Shown: positions 1 to 7,992 of the stretch, piece by piece
Position numbering within the stretch: the first letter of the stretch is position 1
Layout: each line of letters begins with the position of its first letter
DNA from: an uncultured Jannaschia sp.
GTDB lineage: Bacteria > Pseudomonadota > Alphaproteobacteria > Rhodobacterales > Rhodobacteraceae
Assembly: GCF_947494025.1 (NCBI RefSeq)
Contig: NZ_CANLTQ010000015.1
Location: 1-60,965, forward strand
Length of the DNA: 60,965 bases
Reading direction: 5' to 3'
The notes under the pieces: generated by a model
The model's input: the letters and a program-made list of their open reading frames with translations, nothing else
Database searches by the model: none
What the model was told of the DNA's origin: nothing
Position numbers and translations under genes: made by a program

Positions 1-31
1 ATAGTGTCCATTATCTCATAGTGGACACTAT
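1..31. repeat. 10-bp perfect inverted repeat at the window edge
   Basis: Positions 1-10 (ATAGTGTCCA) are the exact reverse complement of 22-31 (TGGACACTAT), separated by 11 bases. It could be an operator or the end of a mobile element whose body lies outside the window. The TGGACACT core resembles the inner part of the terminal repeats of the IS3 element at 316-1623, but the resemblance is short. No function can be assigned. Confidence 0.5.
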
Positions 32-149
32 CGATGCTCAGCGGACGACGTCAGGGCAGCGAGCCCGGACGCTTACGGATCGTCCGTGCGGCGCCGGACA
101 TCGCCCTGAAGGAGCCGCACCCTGAAGGAGCCGGCCGGGACGCCGGAGG

Positions 150-315
150 CGGGGCGGCGCTCCCCGATCCACCGGGCGCCGGTCCGGGGTCTTATACAAG
201 GAAAAGCATGGCCGCGCGGGAGCGTCCGCGGACCAGTATCAGGCCGGTCCGGCCTGACCGGACCATGCGGCGCCAGCCTTTCAGGCGCGGGAAGACGCGG
301 ACCGTCATCGCCGCC
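150..315 (+). pseudogene. IS630-type transposase remnant, middle part
   Basis: The plus-strand reading just before the IS3 element ends in the residues GKTRTVIAA. This resembles the GHWKTxTxIAAL stretch that lies in the middle of IS630-family transposases. The continuation (RDAGIALRAI, then GAMDRAAF) appears directly after the IS3 element at 1624, so the two pieces look like one gene split by the insertion. The upstream part is too diverged to follow with confidence, and several frames contribute. No functional product is expected. Confidence 0.4.
239..257. repeat. 19-bp perfect palindrome
   Basis: TCAGGCCGG-T-CCGGCCTGA reads identically on both strands. It is flanked at 224-233 by a second palindrome (GTCCGCGGAC) and overlaps a third dyad (GGTCCGG ... 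CCGGACC). The cluster sits inside the decayed IS630 remnant. It may be a REP-like insertion or only GC-rich debris. Confidence 0.5.
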
Positions 316-342
316 TGGTCTTGCCCCTGTTTCACCGGACAC

Positions 343-1212
343 TCAGGCGGTTACGGTTTGAGCGGCGATGAACTCGCGTGGTGAGCGCATCTTCAGCCCC
401 GGGTGCGGGTGGTTTTCATTGTAGTCCTCGAACCACCCGGCGATCAATCCGAGGACGGTGACGGCGTCTGGCAGCGGCGTGACGTTTACGTAGTCGCGCT
501 TGAGCGTGTTCACGAAAGCTTCTGATATGCCATTGCTCTGCGGGCTTTTCACTGGCGTGTAGCAGAGCTTCAGGCCGAGCTGGCGAGCGAAGATGCGGGC
601 ATCCTTGGCGATGTAGGGCGATCCGTTGTCGCTGAGCATCTCGACCTGGTGCGGCGCGCGATGCCCATCGAACCACGTTTCCACCGCCGCCAGCATCATG
701 TCGCGCACGTCGGACCCGCTGATGCCCGCGTTCGCGACGGCGCACCAAGCAATGATCTCGCGGTCGTGGGCGTCGATGATGAACGCGCCCCGAACGATAT
801 CGCCGTTCCAGTATGTGAACTCGAAGCCGTCGGAGCACCAGCGCAGGTCCGAGCGCATTGTCACGACCTTGCCGTCATGAGCGCGGCTCTCACGTTCGGT
901 GTAGCGCCGCGCCAGCAGCAGGTTCTGCCCCTGCATGATGCGGTAAACGCGCTTGTGGTTGACAGGTCCTGCACCTTCGGCTCGCAGCTTCCGGTTCAGA
1001 ATGGCCGTGATCCGGCGGTATCCATAAGTCGAGCGCGCCGCCACCAGCGCGGTGATCAGCGGCACCACCGCCGCGTCTTGCGCTTTGTAATAGCGCCGAC
1101 GCGGCTTCGCGCTTCCTGTCAAGCGATCATGCAGGTTTGATCGGGAGACGCCCAAGGTCTCGGCCACCACGCTCACGGGGAACCGTCCTTCGGCTGCGAC
1201 TGCGCAAGCCAT
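343..1212 (-). CDS. IS3-family transposase OrfB (DDE integrase domain)
   Basis: A 289-residue rve-type integrase, closely similar in architecture to IS2 OrfB. The DDE residues are visible in RWCSDGFEF, in SDNGSPY and in NGISEAFVNTLKRDY. It ends inside the left terminal repeat. In the family OrfB is made as an OrfAB fusion by -1 frameshifting on an A-rich heptamer. The heptamer A-AAA-AAC is present at the end of orfA, but here orfB lies in the +1 phase relative to orfA, so a single -1 slip does not join them. The ATG at 1212 sits one base after the orfA stop (TGACATG), so coupled re-initiation is also possible. Activity is therefore uncertain although the catalytic domain is intact. Confidence 0.88.
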   Translation of the reverse strand: MACAVAAEGRFPVSVVAETLGVSRSNLHDRLTGSAKPRRRYYKAQDAAVVPLITALVAARSTYGYRRITAILNRKLRAEGAGPVNHKRVYRIMQGQNLLLARRYTERESRAHDGKVVTMRSDLRWCSDGFEFTYWNGDIVRGAFIIDAHDREIIAWCAVANAGISGSDVRDMMLAAVETWFDGHRAPHQVEMLSDNGSPYIAKDARIFARQLGLKLCYTPVKSPQSNGISEAFVNTLKRDYVNVTPLPDAVTVLGLIAGWFEDYNENHPHPGLKMRSPREFIAAQTVTA

Positions 1213-1213
1213 G

Positions 1214-1549
1214 TCAGTTTTTTGAGCGTGACTTGTCGAGCGCCTCCTTCAGGATCTCGAGCTCAAGCGTCTTGCGCCCGAGCTGGCGCTCCAACTCGCG
1301 AATGCGGTCTTCAATCTGCCGGACGGCACGATTGCTCGTGACATCATCGTCTCCTGAAATGGCCACGGCGCCTCCCTGCAGCATAAGACGCCGCCAACGA
1401 TACAGCAGATTCGGCGCCACGCCCTCGCGGCGCGCCACAACCGAGATGCTGGCGGTTTCATCCAGCGTCTCCTCGACGATCCGCAGCTTCTCGGAAGACG
1501 ACCAGCGGCGCCGTCGGCCGCCGTCGGTGATGATCTCATAGTCAGACAT
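1214..1549 (-). CDS. IS3-family transposase OrfA (HTH protein)
   Basis: A small protein of 111 residues. The N-terminal part is a helix-turn-helix (WSSSEKLRIVEETL ... GVAPNLLYRWRR), followed by a leucine-zipper-like helix (about residues 75-105) typical of IS3 OrfA proteins, which bind the terminal repeats. It ends KSRSKN, then TGA, at a run of six adenines. One extra adenine would let orfA continue and would put orfB in the canonical -1 frame, which suggests a one-base loss or a sequencing error at the homopolymer. The ATG at 1549 was preferred over a GTG six bases upstream. Confidence 0.85.
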   Translation of the reverse strand: MSDYEIITDGGRRRRWSSSEKLRIVEETLDETASISVVARREGVAPNLLYRWRRLMLQGGAVAISGDDDVTSNRAVRQIEDRIRELERQLGRKTLELEILKEALDKSRSKN

Positions 1550-1623
1550 AAGCACGTGCTTAAGGCTATCCCCAAGCCTCCATGGTTAAGCCCAAGTGTC
1601 CAGTCGAAAAGGGGGCCAGTTCA

Positions 1624-2022
1624 CGGACTCGCCCGCGACGCGGGGATCGCGCTCCGGGCGATCGGGGGCGCGATGGACCGGGCCGCGTTCCGCATCCGCG
1701 TCGAGACCCGGCTCGCCCCGGCCCTGTCGCCCGGCACCGTCGCGATCCCCGACGACATCTCCGCAGGAGCTCGAAAGCGGCCGGGGAGCCGGAACGGCCA
1801 GGGAGGCCGGATGCCGGTCCGGCCCGCTCGCGCGCCAGACTTGAACCCTGATCGAAAGGGCCATCTCCGGGTCGAAGGCTCACCTCTGCCGCATCGGCGC
1901 CCGCGCTTGCGATCCCCATCTCCATGCCCTCGGCGACATCCGCGGTCTGTTCGATCCCGGGGAGGGCCGGAACGTCTTCAGTGCCGCAGAATATGCACCT
2001 GATCGAACGCAATCCGTTTTAG
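1624..2022 (+). pseudogene. IS630-type transposase remnant, C-terminal part
   Basis: The plus strand reads RDAGIALRAI, then GAMDRAAF, then LAPALSPG, and, after frame changes, GLFDPGEGRNVFSAAEYA. These match in order the C-terminal half of IS630-family transposases (the region around PMNRAAF...LAPTLSPGDVVI and the final FSPEECWNYF-type segment). At least two frameshifts are needed to follow it. The stretch GTVAIPDD replaces the usual catalytic VxLDNL segment, so it is dead. It continues the fragment ending at 315 across the IS3 insertion. Confidence 0.65.
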
Positions 2023-2235
2023 GACCGAAACCGGACCACCCAGTAGGGGCAGCCCATGCACTCGCGCACATACAGGCACATATCCCGTCGAGATCGTTCC
2101 CATAGCTCCATCCTTTCACAGTCCAGGAGCCTTCAGGAAATTCGCGACTTTCCAGTGTGGTGGATCTTCAGTCCTCGGCGCGCATCGGTAGCGGTTTCCT
2201 TGGATCGTGTTTCTGAACGCCGGAAAAACAGCGAA

Positions 2236-2247
2236 GAAAACGTTTGA
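2236..2247. promoter_or_regulatory. possible secondary LacI-type operator
   Basis: The core AAACGTTT (2238-2245) is an 8-bp palindrome sharing its centre with the stronger site at 2280-2295. The two centres are 46 bp apart. TTGACA at 2244-2249 overlaps it and could be a -35 element, but no convincing -10 follows at the usual distance. The rest of the region between 2023 and 2279 shows no gene. Confidence 0.35.
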
Positions 2248-2279
2248 CATTCCGACCTCGCCAGACCGAAGCTTCGGCT

Positions 2280-2295
2280 ATTGAAACGTTTCAAT
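2280..2295. promoter_or_regulatory. LacI-family operator upstream of the sugar ABC operon
   Basis: ATTGAAACGTTTCAAT is a perfect 16-bp palindrome of the LacI/GalR type, 16 bases before the GTG start of the transporter ATPase. The same core (TGAAACGTTTCA with a central CG) recurs at 10142-10155 before the LacI-kinase fusion gene. This strongly suggests that the encoded fusion protein binds both. Confidence 0.85.
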
Positions 2296-2311
2296 TCGAG
2301 GTGAAGGACGA

Positions 2312-3085
2312 GTGACCGGGACGCTGAAGCTGGCCATGAGGGGAATCGTGAAGCGGTTCGGTGGCGTGGTTGCGCTTGATTCCGTGGATTTCGAGTTGCG
2401 GCCAGGCGAGGTCATGGCGCTTGTCGGGGACAACGGCGCGGGCAAGTCGACATTGATCAAGACGCTGGCCGGGGCGCATATGCCCGACGAAGGCGTGATG
2501 GAGCTCGACGGGACCCCAGTGCGCTTCAGCTCGCCGCAGGATGCATGGAGCCGCGGCGTGGCCACGATTTTTCAGGAACTCGCGCTGGCCGGGAAGATGA
2601 CCATCGCGGACAACATCTTCCTCGGTCGCGAGATCACCCGGAACGTGGCCGGCATCTCCTTCCTCGACCGGCGGGCGATGCATCGGCGCAGTCGCGAGCT
2701 GCTCGATGAGCTGGACGTCGTGGTTCCCGACATCCACACTTGGGTCGAATACCTGTCCGGCGGGCAGCGGCAGGGCGTGGCCATTGCCCGTGCGCTGAAC
2801 ATCGACGCTGACATCATCGTCATGGACGAGCCCACCGCCGCGCTGGCCGTGGCCGAGGTGCGCAAGGTGCTCGAGTTCATCAAGACGCTGCGGCGGCAGG
2901 GTAAGTCGGTGGTTCTGATCTCGCACAACGTTCAAGACGTCTTCGAAGTCTCCGACCGGATCACCGTGTTGCGGCGCGGGCAGCGGATCGGCCTTCTGGA
3001 AACGGCGAACACCACCCCCGAAGAGGTGGTCGGCTACATCACCGGTGCAGCTGCAGCCAAGCGTCGCCCGGCAGAGACGACGTGA
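2312..3085 (+). CDS. sugar ABC transporter, ATP-binding protein
   Basis: A 257-residue ATPase with a single nucleotide-binding domain, like FrcA and unlike the duplicated RbsA/XylG type. Walker A is GDNGAGKST (residues 39-47), the signature is LSGGQRQ (about 148) and Walker B is IIVMDEP (about 170). The GTG at 2312 is preferred because a GAGG/AAGGA ribosome-binding region lies just upstream; ATG at 2336 is an alternative. It powers the importer formed with the binding protein and two permeases that follow. The short leader and the operator at 2280-2295 imply repression by a LacI-type protein. Confidence 0.9.
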   Translation: MTGTLKLAMRGIVKRFGGVVALDSVDFELRPGEVMALVGDNGAGKSTLIKTLAGAHMPDEGVMELDGTPVRFSSPQDAWSRGVATIFQELALAGKMTIADNIFLGREITRNVAGISFLDRRAMHRRSRELLDELDVVVPDIHTWVEYLSGGQRQGVAIARALNIDADIIVMDEPTAALAVAEVRKVLEFIKTLRRQGKSVVLISHNVQDVFEVSDRITVLRRGQRIGLLETANTTPEEVVGYITGAAAAKRRPAETT

Positions 3086-3117
3086 AACGAACCACGGAAA
3101 ACAGAGAGGTAGCCAGA

Positions 3118-4104
3118 ATGTCCCTGAAGCGTATCCTTTTCAGCAGCGTGACCCTCGGCCTTGCCGTGACAGCGCCCGCCTTGGCGCAGGACGATCCCAC
3201 CCAAATCGCTTTCATCCCGCAGATCGCCGGCATCCCTTACTATGTCGCGATGGAAGAGGGCGCGGCGCGCGCGGCCGAGGAACTGGGCGTCGAATACGTT
3301 CAGGAGGGTCCGACCAGTACCAACGCGGCCGACCAGCTTCGCATCTTCGAAAGCTTCGTCACGCAGGGTTTCGATGTGATTGCGATCTCGCCGCTCGATG
3401 GTGAGACGCTTCGTCCGGCCATAGCTCGGGCGCGCGAACAGGGCGTTATCGTGCTGACCTCCGACGCCGACGCGCCCGACAGCGACCGGCAGTATTTTGT
3501 CGCGCAGGCGCTGGACCGGGATCTTGGCTACACGCTGCTCGACGAGATGGTCGACCGGATCGGTGAAAGCGGGAAGATCGCGATCGTGTCCGACTCGCCC
3601 ACGATCCAGTCGATGCAGAACTGGATCGCCGCCGTCGAGGAGCGCGCAGAAACCACCTACCCCGAAATCGAGATCGTCTCGGTCGACCATACCGACGGCA
3701 CCGCGCAGCGCGCCTACCAGTTCGCGACGGACGCGATGACGCGCAATCCCGATCTCAAGGCCATCTTGGGCATGGCCTCCACGACCTGTCCGGGTATCGC
3801 CCAGGCGGTCGAGGCCTCCGGGGCCGTAGGCGATGTGCTGACGGCGGGCTATTGCTCACCCAATACAGCACGCGACTACATCAAGTCCGGTGCCATGCCG
3901 TTCTCGGTGCTGTGGAACCCGGCCGACCTCGGCTATCTGATGGTCCATGTCGGCGACCACCTGGCCGGCGGCGGTGAGATCACCGCCGAGTTCCAGGTCG
4001 AGGGGCTGGAGAATCCGATCCAGTACTTGCCCGAGGACGACGTGGTCCTTCTAGGGCCGCCCTCGGTCTTCACCGAAGAGAACATCGACGACTTCGATTT
4101 CTGA
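3118..4104 (+). CDS. sugar ABC transporter, periplasmic substrate-binding protein
   Basis: A 328-residue type-I periplasmic binding protein (Peripla_BP_4, the RbsB/RhaS/LsrB group). The ATG at 3118 starts a clean signal peptide (MSLKRILF...) with likely cleavage after ALA at residue 23. An upstream in-frame ATG at 3082 would hide the signal and is rejected. Mature-protein hallmarks are IAFIPQIAGIPYY and the AISPLDGETL stretch. The substrate cannot be read from sequence. The RhaS/LsrB-like style suggests a deoxy or branched sugar or another small polyol, but this is inference. It is the second gene of the transporter operon. Confidence 0.88.
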   Translation: MSLKRILFSSVTLGLAVTAPALAQDDPTQIAFIPQIAGIPYYVAMEEGAARAAEELGVEYVQEGPTSTNAADQLRIFESFVTQGFDVIAISPLDGETLRPAIARAREQGVIVLTSDADAPDSDRQYFVAQALDRDLGYTLLDEMVDRIGESGKIAIVSDSPTIQSMQNWIAAVEERAETTYPEIEIVSVDHTDGTAQRAYQFATDAMTRNPDLKAILGMASTTCPGIAQAVEASGAVGDVLTAGYCSPNTARDYIKSGAMPFSVLWNPADLGYLMVHVGDHLAGGGEITAEFQVEGLENPIQYLPEDDVVLLGPPSVFTEENIDDFDF

Positions 4105-4105
4105 G

Positions 4106-5074
4106 ATGGACGTGGCCCGCACGGCGTCTGTTTTTCCTTCCCGGCCGATCCGTATCGGCCGGGAAGGATTGTTGTTGATGGCACTGCTCGTGCTGTGCAC
4201 GATCTTCGCCCTTCAGTCCGAATTTTTCTTGTCCGAACGAAACCTCACGACGATCCTGCGCAACTCGGTCGATCTGGGGATCGTCTGCGCGGGCATGACC
4301 ATTGTCATCATCCTCGGCGGCATCGACGTGTCCGTGGGCGGCATCCTCGCCGTCTCGGCTGTACTCATCGGGCGGGCCTATCAGGTGGGAATGCCTGACT
4401 GGGTCGTCGTGCCGGTGGGGCTTGCCGCCGGTGCGCTGCTTGGAGCGTTGAACGGCGTCATCATCTCGAAAAGCCGCGTGCCCCCGATCGTGGCGACGCT
4501 TGGCACGATGTATGTCTACCTCGCGGTGCTGTTTCTCGTCATAGGCGGCGTGTGGATCAGCGGGCTGCCCAGCAGCCTGTCCTTTCTTGTGCTGGGCGAC
4601 GTCGCGGGCATACCCTCGGGCGCGCTGCTTCTGGCGGCGGTCTACGTCTTTGCATGGCTTCTGCTACGGCGCACGCCGTGGGGTCAGCGGGTCGTGGCGA
4701 TCGGCTGCGACGAGACCGCTGCGCGGCTGGTGGGTATCCGCGTCGATCGCACGAAGATCCAAGCCTACGCCCTGCTGGGCCTGTTCGCAGGGCTTGCGGC
4801 GGTGCTTTACGTCGCACGGATGCGCAACGTGGAGGTGAACATCGGCACCAACATCGCGCTGGAGGCCATCGCAGCGACAATCCTCGGCGGCGCGAACATA
4901 CGCGGCGGCGTGGGCAGCCTCGTCGGCGCGCTCATGGGGGTGCTGTTCATCAAGATCACGCAGAACGGGCTCGTGCTGATCGGCGTCTCCTCCTTGTGGG
5001 AAACCGTCGTCATCGGAAGCCTTCTGGTCGTCGTTCTCGTCATCGACGCCATCGAAACGCGGAGGGCAGGATGA
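4106..5074 (+). CDS. sugar ABC transporter permease 1 (RbsC-like)
   Basis: A 322-residue hydrophobic protein of the BPD_transp_2 family with about eight to ten membrane segments. The family motif GGIDVSVGG lies after the second hydrophobic segment, and ILGGANIRGGVGS near the C-terminus. It starts one base after the binding-protein stop and its stop overlaps the next start (ATGA), so the operon is tightly coupled. It forms the membrane channel with permease 2. Confidence 0.88.
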   Translation: MDVARTASVFPSRPIRIGREGLLLMALLVLCTIFALQSEFFLSERNLTTILRNSVDLGIVCAGMTIVIILGGIDVSVGGILAVSAVLIGRAYQVGMPDWVVVPVGLAAGALLGALNGVIISKSRVPPIVATLGTMYVYLAVLFLVIGGVWISGLPSSLSFLVLGDVAGIPSGALLLAAVYVFAWLLLRRTPWGQRVVAIGCDETAARLVGIRVDRTKIQAYALLGLFAGLAAVLYVARMRNVEVNIGTNIALEAIAATILGGANIRGGVGSLVGALMGVLFIKITQNGLVLIGVSSLWETVVIGSLLVVVLVIDAIETRRAG

Positions 5075-6039
5075 AAGACCCGCTGACGCAGCGCCTCGTC
5101 TTCCTCGTCGGTCTGCTTGTCGCAGCCGCGCTTGCCGGCGCGGTCCTGTCCCCGCACTTCCTGCAGGCCTCGACCGTGGGCTACCTGCTGCAATACGTCC
5201 CCGTGCTGGGTGTCCTGGGCATGGCGCAGACGCTGGTCATGCTGTCGGGCGGGCCGGGAATCGACCTTTCGATTGGGGCCAACATGTCCCTCGTCGGGCT
5301 GGCCATCGCGGGGATGTTCGGGCTGGGCGTGCCGCTGCTCGCGGCCTGCGCCGCGGGGCTCGTCATCGGCGGCCTCCTGGGCGCGGTTAACGCGGTGCTG
5401 GTCTGCACGCTACGGGTACCGTCGCTGATGGCAACGCTCGCGACCTTCTTTGCCTATTCAGGTCTTGCGCTGGCCCTGACGGGCGGAACGCCCATTGGTG
5501 GCTTGCCCTCCTGGTTCGGCACGCTGGCGCAGGGGCGCTTCATCGGTATTCCGATCCATATGTGGACGGTGTTCGTTCCCCTTGGGATCGTCCTGCATGT
5601 CATGCTGTCGCAGACCCGGCTGGGCTCGCACATTTACGCGGCAGGCAACGACGAGCGGGCCGCGTTCTTGTCGGGCGTGAAGGTATGGCACATCCGCTTC
5701 GGCCTTTACTGCCTCAGCGGGGTCATCGCCGCGCTGGCCGCCATCATGACGTTGTCGTGGTTCCAGGCGGCGCGGCCCGACGCAGGCGAGGGAATGGAGC
5801 TTCTGTCTGTCACCATCGCCGTACTGGGCGGGGCCCATATTTTCGGCGGCATCGGCCGGATCTCGGGGACCGTGCTTGCGGTTCTGATCGTGACGACGCT
5901 GCAGGTCGCGCTTCAGTTGGCGAACATCTCGCAGGCATGGCAATTGGCCGCCATCGGGGTGCTGCTTATCGGCAGCGTGATGGCCGACAACGCCGTAGGA
6001 GAAAGGCTGCGGGCCCGCGCGCGGCGAAATCCGGCTTGA
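5071..6039 (+). CDS. sugar ABC transporter permease 2 (RbsC-like)
   Basis: A 322-residue BPD_transp_2 permease, paralogous to the preceding gene (motifs LSGGPGIDLSIG and VLGGAHIFGGIG). The ATG at 5071 overlaps the previous stop by four bases. A longer open frame exists upstream but lies inside permease 1. Two different permeases in one system indicate a heterodimeric channel, as in rhamnose- and AI-2-type importers. Its stop at 6039 directly abuts the stop of the convergent SIS gene, with no room for a bidirectional terminator. Confidence 0.87.
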   Translation: MKDPLTQRLVFLVGLLVAAALAGAVLSPHFLQASTVGYLLQYVPVLGVLGMAQTLVMLSGGPGIDLSIGANMSLVGLAIAGMFGLGVPLLAACAAGLVIGGLLGAVNAVLVCTLRVPSLMATLATFFAYSGLALALTGGTPIGGLPSWFGTLAQGRFIGIPIHMWTVFVPLGIVLHVMLSQTRLGSHIYAAGNDERAAFLSGVKVWHIRFGLYCLSGVIAALAAIMTLSWFQAARPDAGEGMELLSVTIAVLGGAHIFGGIGRISGTVLAVLIVTTLQVALQLANISQAWQLAAIGVLLIGSVMADNAVGERLRARARRNPA

Positions 6040-7038
6040 TCATCCGGCGGTCCAGCCGAACCACTCCCGCTGGACCGCCGCGGCGGTCGACCCCGCGCCC
6101 GGATCGGTGACGTCGAGCGCGCGCGCCTCGGCCACGGCGAGACAGAGCGCCTGCGCCGAGAGGCCGCCGAGATGGGCCGAGATCCATCCGTCGCCCGCCA
6201 CCGCCGGGACCGTCGCCACCGATACGCCGAGCTTGCCGAGGCCGGGCGCCATCGCAAATGTCCGGGCATCCCCCGGCCCCCCGGCCCCGACGAGAACCGC
6301 GTGATCACCCGGACGCAGCATGAAATGCGCGCCGTGGGCGAAGTTCTCGGACTCGTGGGAAAAGGCGGGCAGCCCGCCGGCTTCGTGCAGTTTCGCCGCG
6401 CTGAAATTGGCCGATCCAAGCGCGGGCCCCGCGCCGAGGAACACAAATCGTGCCTCCGGACCGAGACCCGCGGCCAGCCTCCGCGCCTCGGCCAGTAATC
6501 CGGGTGTCGCGTCCGCGATGGCCTCGACCATCCGGGCGCAGTCGATCGGCCCGGCCAGGGCTGCCAGCGCCAGAAGCGTGACGTGGTAGTCGAGCCCATG
6601 CGGAATGGCCCGGCTGATCGGCGTGTAGGGCAGGGGCAGCACAGCGTCGGCGGTCTCGGCCAGCGCGCTTTCGGGCTTCAGCGTGATCGCCAGGGTCCGG
6701 GCGCCGCGCGCCTTTGCGGCTGCCAGCGCCTCGACCGTGCGGCGGGTCGAGCCCGAGATCGAGATCCCGACCACACGATCCCCGTCCGAGATCGGCGCGT
6801 CCCAAAGCATCTCGGCCGCGCTTGCAGCGCGCATGTCCCATCCGGCGGTACGGAAATGGCCGGCCATCGCCTGCGCGGCGAACAGGCTGTCGCCGCATCC
6901 ACCGATCCAGATCGTGCTGTCCCGATCACCGTGCAGCCCGGCGGCGGCCTTTGACAAGGGCCCGGCCGCGGCCTCGAGGATGCCGGCTTGTTCGTCGAGC
7001 TCGCGCTGCATCAATGCATGGCTGTCAGAGGGAGTCAT
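6040..7038 (-). CDS. SIS-domain sugar-phosphate isomerase/deaminase-like protein
   Basis: A 332-residue protein with two SIS (sugar isomerase) domains, like the isomerase half of GlmS and AgaS/FrlB-type enzymes. First-domain motifs are WIGGCGDS and SISGSTRRTVEA (the phosphosugar-binding Ser/Thr loop). The second domain has FLGAGPALGSANF and HESENFAHGAH. There is no glutaminase domain. It is the last gene of the minus-strand operon, 18 bp after the eIF2B-like gene. A role in isomerising or deaminating a phosphorylated (amino)sugar is likely; the substrate is unknown. Confidence 0.82.
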   Translation of the reverse strand: MTPSDSHALMQRELDEQAGILEAAAGPLSKAAAGLHGDRDSTIWIGGCGDSLFAAQAMAGHFRTAGWDMRAASAAEMLWDAPISDGDRVVGISISGSTRRTVEALAAAKARGARTLAITLKPESALAETADAVLPLPYTPISRAIPHGLDYHVTLLALAALAGPIDCARMVEAIADATPGLLAEARRLAAGLGPEARFVFLGAGPALGSANFSAAKLHEAGGLPAFSHESENFAHGAHFMLRPGDHAVLVGAGGPGDARTFAMAPGLGKLGVSVATVPAVAGDGWISAHLGGLSAQALCLAVAEARALDVTDPGAGSTAAAVQREWFGWTAG

Positions 7039-7056
7039 GATGCTGCCTTTCTTGTG

Positions 7057-7992
7057 TCAGGGGGCGCGGTGCACCCGCGCATCCGCGATCGCTTCGGGTG
7101 CCACGGGTCCGATCTCGGTCAGGATCGCGGTGACGAGCGCAGGCGGGACAATCTCGATCTCGGGCGCCTCGGTCGAGGCGACCTCGCCCTCCTTCAGAAG
7201 AAAATCGTAGCGGCGAAGTTCGGGGGCGGGCAGTTCGGCGGCGTCCCGCTCGCCGACCTTGAACAGATCCGCAGCGCCGTAGACGGGCAGTCCGCAGGAC
7301 AGGGCGGCGCGGGCGGCCACAATCGAGCCGACGGTGTTGCTGATCCCGCCATCGCGGGTCACGCTTTCCGCCCCCAGAAGCAAGACGCTACTGCGCGATG
7401 CCGCATAATCTATGGCCGCGTCGGGCACGAACAGGATCGGTACGCCGAGATCCGCGAGCGCGGTCATGTATCGCCTGCCGCCGTCGATGGACCGGCTTTC
7501 GGGGATCACGATCCGGTCGAGACCGCCCCTGTCCGCCATTGCGCGGACCAGGTCGGCCACCGTGCTGGAATAGTCGAAGATCAACGGACGGCGGTATCCG
7601 TCCAGCGCTGCGACGCCCTTCGCGAGAAGCGCGCGACGCCGCTCGGCCGCCGTGACCCCCCAATGTTCGGCCCGTGCGTGCAGAAGCGCGGCGGCGTCTT
7701 CGGCCTGGGCCGCGCCATCCGTTTGCCACCGAAGCGCGTTGGCGACGATGGGCGCACCCAGGCCTCGTGTCCCGGCGATGAATTGTGCCAGCTCCAGCGC
7801 CTCGTTTCCCGCGGTGGCGCGCGGCTCGGCCGCAAGGCGTGCCACCAACGGCAATGCCAGCGCGACATGGTTCGAGGCGCCCAGAACCCCCTCGTCGACG
7901 ATGTCGCGGAGGCCCTCCATCACATAAGGCTCCGCCTCCGGCAGGCCCTGCGCGCGCCTTTGCTCTACATATTCGAAGCGACGGTCAGACAT
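7057..7992 (-). CDS. eIF2B-like protein (ribose-1,5-bisphosphate/MTR-1-P isomerase superfamily)
   Basis: A 311-residue member of the IF-2B superfamily, recognisable from VPDAAIDYAASRSSV and GAESVTRDGGISNTVGS. Characterised enzymes of the family (MtnA, archaeal ribose-1,5-bisphosphate isomerase) convert aldose-1-phosphates to ketoses. They use a cysteine in a THCN-type motif and an aspartate in GAD. Here the matching positions appear to read FDYSST and GAE, so both catalytic residues seem to be missing. The protein may be an altered enzyme or a sugar-phosphate-binding regulator. The ATG at 7992 overlaps the end of the kinase gene by 8 bases. A longer open frame upstream lies inside the kinase gene and is rejected. 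Confidence 0.78.
   Translation of the reverse strand: MSDRRFEYVEQRRAQGLPEAEPYVMEGLRDIVDEGVLGASNHVALALPLVARLAAEPRATAGNEALELAQFIAGTRGLGAPIVANALRWQTDGAAQAEDAAALLHARAEHWGVTAAERRRALLAKGVAALDGYRRPLIFDYSSTVADLVRAMADRGGLDRIVIPESRSIDGGRRYMTALADLGVPILFVPDAAIDYAASRSSVLLLGAESVTRDGGISNTVGSIVAARAALSCGLPVYGAADLFKVGERDAAELPAPELRRYDFLLKEGEVASTEAPEIEIVPPALVTAILTEIGPVAPEAIADARVHRAP

Larger units (their letters stand above)
316..1623 (-). mobile_element. IS3-family insertion sequence, IS2 group
   Basis: The element carries orfA and orfB on the minus strand. It is bounded by imperfect terminal inverted repeats: 316-343 (TGGTCTTGCCCC...GGACACT) and the reverse complement of 1595-1623 (TGAACTGGCCCCC...GGACACT). 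Both ends show the 5'-TG...CA-3' boundary usual for IS3 elements, giving a length of 1308 bp. No clear target-site duplication is visible: the five bases before it are ccgcc and the five after it are cggac. It is inserted in an older IS630-type transposase gene. Ends were set by eye and could shift by a base or two. Confidence 0.85.

Noticed and set aside
343-1212. A direct -1 fusion of orfA and orfB as in typical IS3 elements
   Set aside because: The slippery heptamer is present, but the -1 reading after it (LTWLAQ...) is not the orfB frame, so the two genes are listed separately.
2244-2283. A sigma-70 promoter with TTGACA at 2244
   Set aside because: No acceptable -10 hexamer occurs 16-18 bp downstream. 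TATTG at 2279 is much too far.
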